Origin: Proteiniphilum sp. UBA5267
Lineage (GTDB): Bacteria > Bacteroidota > Bacteroidia > Bacteroidales > Dysgonomonadaceae
Direction of reading: 5' to 3'
DNA: 5,710 bases
NCBI GenBank assembly: GCA_002411515.1
Contig: DHTF01000035.1
Location: 19,410-25,119, forward strand
The notes below the pieces were generated by a model. It was not told the DNA's origin. It saw only the letters and a list, made by a program, of their open reading frames with translations, and made no database searches. Below, piece by piece: positions 1-5,319 of the stretch. Each line of letters opens with the position of its first letter. Position 1 is the stretch's first letter. Position numbers and translations under genes: made by a program.

Positions 1-377
1 TTCTTCAAAGGTAATATTTCTATCCAATATCCGTCGGGGTCGATAATAAAATAAAGTCCCATCTCCATATTTTCATAACAAACAACTCCCATCTCCTTGT
101 GGAAAGCTCTTATCTCGTCGTAGTCACCTTCGGCACGCAAACAGAGATGCTGTTCGTTGTCTCCCATATTATAGGGCCGCTCCCAGTCTCTCAGCCAGGT
201 AAGTTCAAGTGTGAATCCGGTTACTCCATCTCCCAGAAAAACCAGTATGTAAGATCCATCAGATGCTTCTTTTCTTCGCACCTCTTTCAGTCCCAATGCC
301 TTCTCATAAAATGTGATACTTCTTGTCAGATCCAGCACATTGATATTATAGTGGTCGAACCTTGCTCTTATTTCCAT
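1..377 (-). CDS. VOC-family (glyoxalase I-like) protein, 3' end off the window
   Basis: Reading the minus strand from the ATG at 377 gives 125 codons with no stop before the left edge, so only the last few residues are missing if the length resembles E. coli GloA (135 aa). The start reads FDHYNINVLDLTRSITFYEKALGL, shown here only as its pattern: a His followed by N-V-x-D-L, R-S-I-x-F-Y-E and L-G-L, which is the first beta-alpha-beta unit of the vicinal-oxygen-chelate fold. The end has DPDGYWIEILP, typical of lactoylglutathione lyases. By alignment from memory, all four metal-ligand positions of GlxI are occupied: His9, Glu58, His77 and Glu120. The family includes glyoxalase I, dioxygenases and resistance proteins; the intact ligand set favours a metal-dependent lyase or isomerase, but the substrate is inferred. 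An in-frame ATG two codons upstream (383) is an alternative start. The gene follows the MBL hydrolase gene by about 110 bases on the same strand, with no TAnnTTTG element in the gap, so co-transcription is likely. Confidence 0.88.
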   Translation of the reverse strand, partial: MEIRARFDHYNINVLDLTRSITFYEKALGLKEVRRKEASDGSYILVFLGDGVTGFTLELTWLRDWERPYNMGDNEQHLCLRAEGDYDEIRAFHKEMGVVCYENMEMGLYFIIDPDGYWIEILPLK

Positions 378-391
378 AGTCATCCGTTATT

Positions 392-419
392 TTATTCGTT
401 ATTGTGTATGTTATTCGTT
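392..419. repeat. Short direct repeat TTATTCGTT upstream of the VOC gene
   Basis: The nine-base word TTATTCGTT occurs at 392-400 and again at 411-419, 19 bases apart start to start. This lies just upstream of the VOC start codon on the minus strand, where it reads AACGAATAA twice. The spacing is close to two helical turns, which could suit a protein-binding site. The sequence is AT-rich, however, and chance repetition is quite possible. Confidence 0.25.
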
Positions 420-493
420 CTAATCGGTGGTCTTTCCTTCTTCGCACATGACATCTGCACCGGCCGTACTATCCACCTCTTTCATATCCTCTT

Positions 494-1219
494 TTATTCA
501 AGTACAAATGTTTGTCCCGACTGATTTACAGGCAGGAACCGGCAACCATACTGAACAGCTATTTCCCCAAAGCGATTGGCTTTCTCATACTCTTCTCTGA
601 AATGCATTGGCAAAAAATACGTAGTTTCTATGCGCGACACAAACTGCTCCGCTCCGCGCATGTAATCATTTCCCAAGCGAGGATCTACCGGGAACATGGC
701 CAGATAGAGATGAGGTACGTCTTCCGCGAGCAATTCCAACTCACACAGGTAATTATTCTCGTAAGTCAGGGCCTCTGCCTTACCCACCTCTTCATTCCAA
801 TGCCAGTTATTGAGGTCTCCCGCATGAAAAAACAACCGGTCATTACAAGAAAGTAAAAAGGAACATCCAATATCCGTAGACCCAAATGTTTTTACTTTAA
901 GACGATGATCTTCAAAGATCTGCTCTTTTCTGAGACAATGTGTGTCGGCATCGGTAATTACATGCTGTTTCAATTCATCAGAAAAGATATAGGTGATGTT
1001 CTGTTTTCGTTGTCTCCAGGTAAATATCTCGGGATTGAAATGATCGGAATGTGAATGGGTACAAAATACATACAAGTCATCTGCTTTTTGAAGCAGATAA
1101 TCATTCACCCAATTGGTACCATCTTCACGAGGTGCATCCCTATAATAATCGAAAATCACGGAAAAGCCATCGAATTCTATCAGATAGCAGCTGTGATTAA
1201 TAAATGTTATTGTCATCAT
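494..1219 (-). CDS. Metallo-beta-lactamase-fold hydrolase
   Basis: This is a metal-dependent hydrolase of the MBL fold, probably cytoplasmic because no signal peptide is visible. Numbered from an upstream in-frame ATG at 1246, the metal motif THSHSDHF places ligands at His64, His66, Asp68 and His69. A second block, FFHAGDLNNWHW, supplies His141 and the bridging-type Asp144, and P-M-H-F supplies the last His at 215. The STDIGCSF and FPVDPRLG blocks match a subfamily usually annotated only as 'MBL fold metallo-hydrolase'; the substrate is unknown. It is not a classical GloB, RNase J or class B lactamase. I chose 1219 because the fold begins at M-T-I-T-F-x-N-H-S-C, immediately after the ATGATG pair at 1219/1216, and a weak purine stretch (AAGAG) lies 8 bases upstream. 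The start at 1246 would add nine residues with no family counterpart that I know. The VOC gene follows on the same strand. Confidence 0.9.
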   Translation of the reverse strand: MMTITFINHSCYLIEFDGFSVIFDYYRDAPREDGTNWVNDYLLQKADDLYVFCTHSHSDHFNPEIFTWRQRKQNITYIFSDELKQHVITDADTHCLRKEQIFEDHRLKVKTFGSTDIGCSFLLSCNDRLFFHAGDLNNWHWNEEVGKAEALTYENNYLCELELLAEDVPHLYLAMFPVDPRLGNDYMRGAEQFVSRIETTYFLPMHFREEYEKANRFGEIAVQYGCRFLPVNQSGQTFVLE

Positions 1220-1400
1220 ATTCAAATCTCTTATTAAAACAATCATGCCATAAAATGTTCAAAATGCTTGTATAAAAATTGATAAAAGGGGAGGGCGGAA
1301 GGAATGATTACATTCATCTGCCGAAGAATCATCCACACGAAAAATAGTACCAAGGAGAACATATTTTGTGCTGAACTGTTTAATTATTGCACATTTTTTG

Positions 1401-1408
1401 TAAATTTG
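1401..1408 (+). promoter_or_regulatory. Candidate -7 promoter element of fabI
   Basis: TAAATTTG matches the Bacteroidota -7 consensus TAnnTTTG exactly and is followed by CG, as is common. About 20 bases upstream, where a TTTG or TTG -33 box is expected, the sequence is only CTGTTTAA, so the upstream element is weak. If used, transcription would start near 1412-1416 and leave a leader of about 70-75 bases before the ATG at 1487. Confidence 0.5.
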
Positions 1409-1446
1409 CGCAGTTTTCTTAATAAAGAAAGATCACAGTGAACCAG

Positions 1447-1463
1447 GACAAAATTCTTTTGTC
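1447..1463 (+). repeat. Inverted repeat in the fabI leader
   Basis: GACAAAA-TTC-TTTTGTC is a perfect 7-base inverted repeat with a 3-base centre, ending 23 bases before the preferred fabI start. It would lie inside the transcribed leader predicted from the -7 element at 1401. It could be a weak RNA hairpin or a DNA operator. No U-run follows, so it is not a terminator. A weaker AT-only repeat, TTTCTT-AATA-AAGAAA, sits at 1415-1430. Confidence 0.35.
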
Positions 1464-1486
1464 TGCTGATCTAAATGAATAAAATT

Positions 1487-2344
1487 ATGAATCACAATTT
1501 ATTAAAAGGAAAAAGAGGAATTATTTTCGGTGCATTGAACGAAATGTCCATTGCTTGGAAGGTAGCCGAAAGGGCTGTGGAAGAAGGTGCCATTATCACG
1601 TTATCGAACACGCCTGTTGCCGTTCGCATGGGCGATACCTCCCAACTGGGTGAGAAACTCAACGCCGAGATACTGCCGGCCGATGCAACCAATGTAGAAG
1701 ATCTGGAGATGGTTTTCACCAAATCGATGGAGATTCTGGGTGGTAAAATCGACTTCGTGCTCCATTCTATAGGGATGTCACCCAATGTGCGCAAAAAAAG
1801 AACCTATGATGACCTGGATTACGACATGTTGATGAAAACCCTCGACATCTCTGCCATCTCTTTTCATAAAATGTTGCAGGTTGCCCGCAAGCTCGATGCC
1901 ATTGAACGTGGTGGTTCCTTGCTGGCACTCACTTATGTGGCGGCACAACGTGTATTTTACGGATACAACGACATGGCGGATGCCAAATCACTGTTGGAAT
2001 CCATTACCCGCAGCTTTGGGTACATCTACGGACGCGACAAAGGTGTGCGCGTGAATACCATCTCGCAGTCGCCCACCATGACCACTGCAGGTAGCGGCGT
2101 AAAAGGGATGACCGACTTGATGGATTTCTCAGAACGTATGGCTCCACTTGGTAATGCAAATGCCGATGATGCAGCCGATTACTGCATTGTGATGTTTTCC
2201 GATCTTACCCGCAAGATCACCATGCAAAATCTGTACAACGATGGTGGCTTCTCGAGCATGGGCATGAGTTTGCGAGCCATGAAGCAATACAGCAACGGGC
2301 TCGATGAAAACAAAGATGAAAATGGCAACGAAATTTACGGATAA
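1487..2344 (+). CDS. fabI: Enoyl-[acyl-carrier-protein] reductase (FabI)
   Basis: FabI reduces the trans-2 double bond of enoyl-ACP with NAD(P)H, the last step of each type II fatty-acid elongation cycle in the cytoplasm. Numbered from 1487 (285 aa), the N-terminus shows the FabI form of the Rossmann nucleotide-binding loop, G-x(5)-S-I-A (G15, S21-A23). HSIG at 93-96 and LTY at 148-150 follow, with Tyr150 matching the active-site Tyr146 of the E. coli enzyme. The catalytic Tyr-x6-Lys is Tyr160/Lys167. The block SQSPTMTTAGSGVKGM corresponds to the substrate-binding loop region. The protein exceeds E. coli FabI (262 aa) by about 23 residues, partly in an acidic Asn/Asp/Glu-rich tail. An in-frame ATG at 1475 would add four residues (MNKI); I prefer 1487 because related proteins begin with M-x-x-N-L-L-K-G-K-R. 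Neither start has a clear Shine-Dalgarno sequence, as is usual in this phylum. A strong terminator follows 21 bases after the stop, so it appears monocistronic. Confidence 0.96.
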   Translation: MNHNLLKGKRGIIFGALNEMSIAWKVAERAVEEGAIITLSNTPVAVRMGDTSQLGEKLNAEILPADATNVEDLEMVFTKSMEILGGKIDFVLHSIGMSPNVRKKRTYDDLDYDMLMKTLDISAISFHKMLQVARKLDAIERGGSLLALTYVAAQRVFYGYNDMADAKSLLESITRSFGYIYGRDKGVRVNTISQSPTMTTAGSGVKGMTDLMDFSERMAPLGNANADDAADYCIVMFSDLTRKITMQNLYNDGGFSSMGMSLRAMKQYSNGLDENKDENGNEIYG

Positions 2345-2365
2345 ATCAGCGTAAATAAAACCGAT

Positions 2366-2400
2366 AAAAAAGCTTCAATCGGCCGATTGAAGCTTTTTTT
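2366..2400 (+). terminator. Rho-independent terminator of fabI
   Basis: Bases 2366-2399 form a perfect 34-base palindrome centred between 2382 and 2383. Its left arm is six A, then GCTTCAATCGG, and the right arm is the exact complement ending in a run of seven T (2394-2400). The RNA would fold into a nine-pair GC-containing stem with a GGCC loop followed by a U-tract. Because the A-run mirrors the T-run, the hairpin could also act on the minus strand, though no minus-strand gene ends nearby. Confidence 0.93.
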
Positions 2401-2433
2401 ATATACAAGTCAGTCATAGCGAGTACCTTTCAG

Positions 2434-2460
2434 AAAACGCCAAACTAGTTTGGCGTTTTT
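2434..2460 (+). terminator. Second palindromic hairpin, terminator-like, overlapping a promoter
   Basis: Bases 2434-2459 form a perfect 26-base palindrome with arms AAAACGCCAAACT and AGTTTGGCGTTTT, followed by one more T. The hairpin (stem GCCAAA/TTTGGC, centre CTAG, then a five-T run) has terminator form and lies 33 bases past the first one, so it may be a back-up terminator for fabI. It also contains the TTTG -33 box of the next gene in its right arm, so an operator role for the DNA palindrome is an alternative. Confidence 0.7.
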
Positions 2461-2480
2461 CTCGGCTTTCACTACATTTG
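2449..2480 (+). promoter_or_regulatory. Bacteroidota-type promoter of the Sua5/YrdC-family gene
   Basis: TTTG at 2449-2452, a 20-base spacer and TACATTTG at 2473-2480 match the consensus TTTG-N19-21-TAnnTTTG exactly. With the start point expected 3-7 bases past the -7 box, transcription would begin near 2484-2487, right at the ATG at 2487. The mRNA would therefore have almost no leader. This promoter also argues against the TTG at 2478 as the start codon, because that codon lies inside the -7 box. Confidence 0.75.
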
Positions 2481-2486
2481 TGTGCT

Positions 2487-3095
2487 ATGCTGATAAAGAT
2501 ATACAATGAGAATCCTCAACCGCGTGAGATTGAGAAGGTCGTCGCCATATTGCGCGAGGGCGGCATCGTGATCTACCCCACCGATACGTTATACGGTATC
2601 GGCTGTGATGCACTGAATGTAAGGGCCGTGGAAAAGATATGCGCCCTGAAAGGAATCAATCCACAAAAAAGTAATCTCTCGATCATCTGCAACGATCTGA
2701 GCGTGGTGAGTGAGTATGCAAAAATCAGTACACCCATGTTTAAACTGATGAAAAGGAACCTTCCCGGTCCCTTTACATTTATATTACCCACCACCTCCTC
2801 GCTTCCCAAAATATACAAGAACAAGAAGACTGTGGGCATTCGGGTGCCCGCCAATAACACCATCCGCGAAATTGTTGCACAACTGGGAAACCCGGTCTTG
2901 AATTCCTCATTAAAAAATGAGGATGAAGAGATGGAATATAGCACCGATCCGGAACTCATCCATGAAAAATGGGGTGAAATCGCCGACCTGGTAATCGACG
3001 GAGGAATCGGCGGAACAGAAGGATCTACCGTGGTGGACTGCACTTCCGATGAACCAGTCATCGTACGTCAAAGCGGTGGAGAGTTAAAATTCTGA
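2487..3095 (+). CDS. Sua5/YrdC/YciO-family protein, probable L-threonylcarbamoyladenylate synthase
   Basis: The family member TsaC/Sua5 makes threonylcarbamoyl-AMP from threonine, bicarbonate and ATP, the first step of the t6A37 modification of ANN-decoding tRNAs in the cytoplasm. The 202-residue product is a single YrdC domain without the extra C-terminal domain of Sua5. Visible motifs are YPTDTLYGIGCDA (30-42), the lysines of the nucleotide-binding strip at 55 and 61 (KGINPQKSN), LPGPFTFIL (92-100), GIRVP (117-121), N-S-S-L (139-142) and G-S-T-V-V-D with a conserved R-Q-x-G close at the end. The spacing and the M-K-x-N-x-P-G-x-F-T-F-I-L block resemble E. coli YciO as much as TsaC, and the Arg of the K-x-R motif is Ile57 here. 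I therefore leave the symbol empty: tsaC or yciO-like are both possible. I chose the ATG at 2487 over the in-frame TTG at 2478. No hairpin terminator follows. Confidence 0.9.
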   Translation: MLIKIYNENPQPREIEKVVAILREGGIVIYPTDTLYGIGCDALNVRAVEKICALKGINPQKSNLSIICNDLSVVSEYAKISTPMFKLMKRNLPGPFTFILPTTSSLPKIYKNKKTVGIRVPANNTIREIVAQLGNPVLNSSLKNEDEEMEYSTDPELIHEKWGEIADLVIDGGIGGTEGSTVVDCTSDEPVIVRQSGGELKF

Positions 3096-3124
3096 TATTT
3101 TCCGCACAGGATTAAATTAATTGA

Positions 3125-3143
3125 TACTTTCGCAGTCAGACTG
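3125..3143 (+). promoter_or_regulatory. Weak candidate promoter and small palindrome upstream of the S41 protease gene
   Basis: TACTTTCG at 3125-3132 resembles the -7 consensus TAnnTTTG with C at the seventh position, and it is followed by C. Upstream at about 3101-3105 is only TTCCG, a poor -33 box. Directly after it, CAGTC-A-GACTG (3133-3143) is a perfect short palindrome where transcription would start, about 24 bases before the ATG at 3167. Since no terminator separates this gene from the Sua5-family gene, read-through is an alternative source of transcription. Confidence 0.35.
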
Positions 3144-3166
3144 ATACAACTTTATTAATAAACAGG

Positions 3167-4867
3167 ATGAAAAAAATTTTATTCTACTTTTTTGCGTTTT
3201 CCATACTCCTTACCGTTTCTTATGCATGCAAGGACCAAGATGATCCCATCACCGAAAAAGGGAGCCTTGAGTCGGCCACATATAACCATACAACCCAAAC
3301 ATTCACTTTACTCTACAGCAGCGGACAAAGCGAAACAGTAAAAGCCGTAATTGATGATACTGTTGAGCCATCCACAGCTCTTACAACATTGCCTGACGGC
3401 ACCGTGGTGTATTTCACAGATGCCACCTTGTCTGGGAATGCCACCATCACCAAAGAGGTGAACATGGTCTCGCAATTTGTATATGATGGCATGTCCAACT
3501 ATTATTTGTGGGCCGATGATGTAAAAAACAAAAAACCGACTGTCGCCAATTTCAATCCGGAAAAATATTTTTACAGTATTCTTCACAATATCGATACCAA
3601 AAATGGCTGGTCCTGGATTACAGATGATGTGGATGCATTGATGGCTGATTTCGAGGGAGAATCAACTGATGCATTTGGATTCCAACCGTTAGTTCTTTGG
3701 ACAGATGAAAGTTATTCAACACTCTTGGGTTTTGTTCGATATGTGTTTCCTGGGACTCCTGCAGCTGCAGCCGGATTGAAGAGAGGAGAGGTAATCGTCA
3801 AAATAAACGGGCAAACAATTACACTCAATAACTACATGAAAATGTATGGAGCCAATGCAGAAACTACATTCACTGTATTGGACCAGAATTTTCAAAATAG
3901 CAGAGAAGTAAAAATTACTCCTGCCAAAATCTACACAGATCCTGTCCTTTATTCCAAAGTATATGAAATTGAAGGTAAAAAAATAGGGTATCTTTTCTAT
4001 ACCAATTTCATCGAAAATTACAACGAAAGCCTTCATCGGGTCTTCTCAAATTTTAAAACAGAAGGGATCACAGATTTGGTCCTTGATTTACGCTATAACC
4101 CAGGAGGTGGAATCTCTGCAGCAAATTACCTGGCTTCGCTAATTGCCCCAGAAACAGCTGTAAGAAATAAAGAGGTATTCTCTATCATGAGCTACAACAC
4201 CTATGTAAATGCAGCTTTCGACAACAACAAATGGGACAGGAATGATTACCTGGGCGATTATGATGTAACCAAGTTCTCAGATCCGGTCAGTGCCAATCTC
4301 AATTTAAGCAAGATTTACGTAATCGCGACCAGTAGTTCAGCATCGGCTTCAGAATTGCTCACTTTCTGCCTGGAACCTTTCATGCAGGTTGAACATATTG
4401 GAGAAACAACAAGCGGAAAATATACTGCTTCATGGACCATACATCCATATAACAGTTATGGAGGTAGAGTTCAGCCTGTGTACAAAGAATCAAGCCTCAA
4501 TACTGAGGAGAAAAACAGATTGAAAAATTGGGCCATGCAACCTATTGTGGGTAGATATACCGATAAAAACAACAAAGACTTTATAGCCACAGATGGATTG
4601 GTTCCCGACTACCCTATACAGACTCAGGAATATAATACGGAAACATGGAAACCGATTGGAGATACAAATGATTACCTTTTTGCGAAAGCAATATCGTTGA
4701 TTACGGGCAAACCATATGAGGTTTCTTCATCTTTGTCGAGGAACAAAAATGCATTGAGCCCACAATTTACGGAAGCAGAGCTATACTCCATCACGGAGTC
4801 AATTTACCGGGAGGGTGTGATCGTTGATAATCCGGAATTGCTTCCCCCTATTGAAAAGAACAGATAA
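3167..4867 (+). CDS. Lipoprotein S41-family (C-terminal processing type) serine protease with PDZ domain
   Basis: A 566-residue predicted envelope lipoprotein. Residues 1-20 form a signal peptide (Lys-Lys, hydrophobic core, then S-Y-A) with the lipid-attachment Cys at 21; K-D-Q-D-D after it resembles the charged signal that sends Bacteroidota lipoproteins to the cell surface. Residues 30-100 are a Thr/Ser-rich, probably beta-rich region I do not recognise. Residues 100-165, with NYYLWADDV, resemble the S41 N-terminal helical domain. A PDZ domain spans about 185-250 (GTPAAAAGLKRGEVIVKING). The protease core follows: KIGYLFYTNF (272-281), LVLDLRYNPGGG (304-315), SASASE (391-396) and GETTSGK (412-418). 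By comparison with Prc and the D1 processing protease, the catalytic dyad is Ser393 and Lys418, 25 residues apart; both are present, so the enzyme looks active. The substrate is unknown. The ATG has no strong Shine-Dalgarno sequence. The stop lies 3 bases from that of the convergent gene. Sampled stretches are lower in G+C than in the two genes before it. Confidence 0.93.
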   Translation: MKKILFYFFAFSILLTVSYACKDQDDPITEKGSLESATYNHTTQTFTLLYSSGQSETVKAVIDDTVEPSTALTTLPDGTVVYFTDATLSGNATITKEVNMVSQFVYDGMSNYYLWADDVKNKKPTVANFNPEKYFYSILHNIDTKNGWSWITDDVDALMADFEGESTDAFGFQPLVLWTDESYSTLLGFVRYVFPGTPAAAAGLKRGEVIVKINGQTITLNNYMKMYGANAETTFTVLDQNFQNSREVKITPAKIYTDPVLYSKVYEIEGKKIGYLFYTNFIENYNESLHRVFSNFKTEGITDLVLDLRYNPGGGISAANYLASLIAPETAVRNKEVFSIMSYNTYVNAAFDNNKWDRNDYLGDYDVTKFSDPVSANLNLSKIYVIATSSSASASELLTFCLEPFMQVEHIGETTSGKYTASWTIHPYNSYGGRVQPVYKESSLNTEEKNRLKNWAMQPIVGRYTDKNNKDFIATDGLVPDYPIQTQEYNTETWKPIGDTNDYLFAKAISLITGKPYEVSSSLSRNKNALSPQFTEAELYSITESIYREGVIVDNPELLPPIEKNR

Positions 4868-4870
4868 TAT

Positions 4871-5233
4871 CTATTCCAGCCATAGCCGATTGTGCTCATT
4901 CAGCAAATCATTTTCAATTGCGTTATATTTGATATATTGATCGCGCGGGAGAATCTTTTGCAATTGTTCGTCGCGTGCTATTTTTAGCTTTCCGATACGC
5001 TTCTGCTTTCTACACCAGAGGCAATGCTCGGCTTTATTTACCTCCAGCAAAAAATTCAGCTCTATTTCCTTGATTAGTTGAGCCGTCTGGTTATCAAAAC
5101 CAATCAATTGCTGCATTTTTTCTACTTTATTCTCCACACTTTCCTGAAATACTCTTTCAGTAATTGAAGTTTGTGAGAAAGAAGAAGAGATAAAAGCCAG
5201 AATCATTGTAATTAACAAGATGTTTCTTTTCAT
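4871..5233 (-). CDS. Small exported protein with CxxC pair, unknown function (possibly Spy/CpxP-like)
   Basis: A 120-residue protein that I cannot assign. Residues 1-20 are a clear signal peptide (MKRN, hydrophobic LLITMILAFI, then SSSFS before Gln21) with no lipobox Cys, so it is probably periplasmic. The mature part of about 100 residues looks almost entirely helical and charged. The pattern 'Gln-rich helix, then L-P-R-D-Q-Y-x-K-Y near the C-terminus' recalls small periplasmic LTxxQ (Spy/CpxP-type) proteins, but this is an impression rather than a motif match. A Cys-Leu-Trp-Cys pair (71-74) preceded by His70 and followed by a basic run (RKQKR) could bind a metal or form a disulfide. The start follows from the signal peptide. 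On the minus strand it lies 86 bases after the YceI gene; a poor TTG-N19-TATGTAAG promoter candidate is visible in that gap. It ends tail to tail with the protease gene. Confidence 0.8.
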   Translation of the reverse strand: MKRNILLITMILAFISSSFSQTSITERVFQESVENKVEKMQQLIGFDNQTAQLIKEIELNFLLEVNKAEHCLWCRKQKRIGKLKIARDEQLQKILPRDQYIKYNAIENDLLNEHNRLWLE

Positions 5234-5252
5234 TTTGTTATGGATTTTTTTG

Positions 5253-5280
5253 CTTACATACAGTAAGACAAAAAATTGTC
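5253..5280. repeat. Two abutting short inverted repeats upstream of the small exported protein gene
   Basis: CTTAC-ATACA-GTAAG (5253-5267) and GACAA-AAAA-TTGTC (5267-5280) are perfect 5-base inverted repeats that share base 5267. They lie 20-47 bases upstream of the minus-strand start at 5233, within the 86-base gap after the YceI gene. Stems of five mostly A/T pairs are weak as RNA, and no U-run follows on the minus strand, so this is not a good terminator for the YceI gene. An operator for the small gene is possible; chance is also possible. Confidence 0.3.
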
Positions 5281-5319
5281 AACAAAGTTTAAATGACTCC
5301 CTTTTTCTCACGCCCCCAT

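Larger units (their letters stand above)
1220..1486. other. Divergent intergenic region between the MBL gene and fabI
   Basis: These roughly 267 bases separate the minus-strand MBL gene from plus-strand fabI, so both upstream regions must lie here. The fabI side holds a TAnnTTTG match and two small inverted repeats (1415-1430 and 1447-1463). On the MBL side I found no clear TAnnTTTG match. A purine-rich run (about 1287-1303, with GGGGAGGG and GGAAGGA) and a short inverted repeat GAATG-ATTA-CATTC (1302-1315) lie in the middle. No RNA gene or convincing protein gene was seen. Confidence 0.6.

Noticed and set aside
420..485. A 21-codon minus-strand ORF (MKEVDSTAGADVMCEEGKTTD) in the gap between the MBL and VOC genes, with AGAGG just upstream
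   Set aside because: It is very short, the AGAGG is only 2 bases from the ATG, and there is no recognisable feature such as a membrane segment. Chance is more likely; conservation in relatives would change this.
99..524. A 141-codon plus-strand ORF over the VOC gene and following gap
   Set aside because: It is antisense to a clear VOC coding frame and its translation has no domain pattern; it is a shadow of the real gene.
512..856. A 114-codon plus-strand ORF inside the MBL gene
   Set aside because: The opposite strand encodes intact metal-binding motifs over the same bases; this frame shows no domain.
1304..1441. A 45-codon plus-strand ORF ahead of fabI, preceded by purine-rich GGAGGGCGGAAGGA
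   Set aside because: It overlaps the candidate fabI promoter, has an unlikely composition (several Cys and Phe from AT-rich DNA) and resembles no protein I know. The upstream purine run is more probably incidental.
2573..3061. A 162-codon minus-strand ORF inside the Sua5/YrdC-family gene
   Set aside because: It is fully antisense to a strongly conserved coding frame, and its Ser/Ile-rich translation is typical of shadow frames.
3096..3166. Possible terminator after the Sua5/YrdC-family gene
   Set aside because: Only the small CAGTC-A-GACTG palindrome with a 1-base centre and an AT-rich stretch are present; there is no GC stem followed by a T-run.
3716..4036. Minus-strand ORFs inside the S41 protease gene (also near 3308-3586)
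   Set aside because: They lie antisense to the PDZ and protease core, and no domain or start signal is visible.
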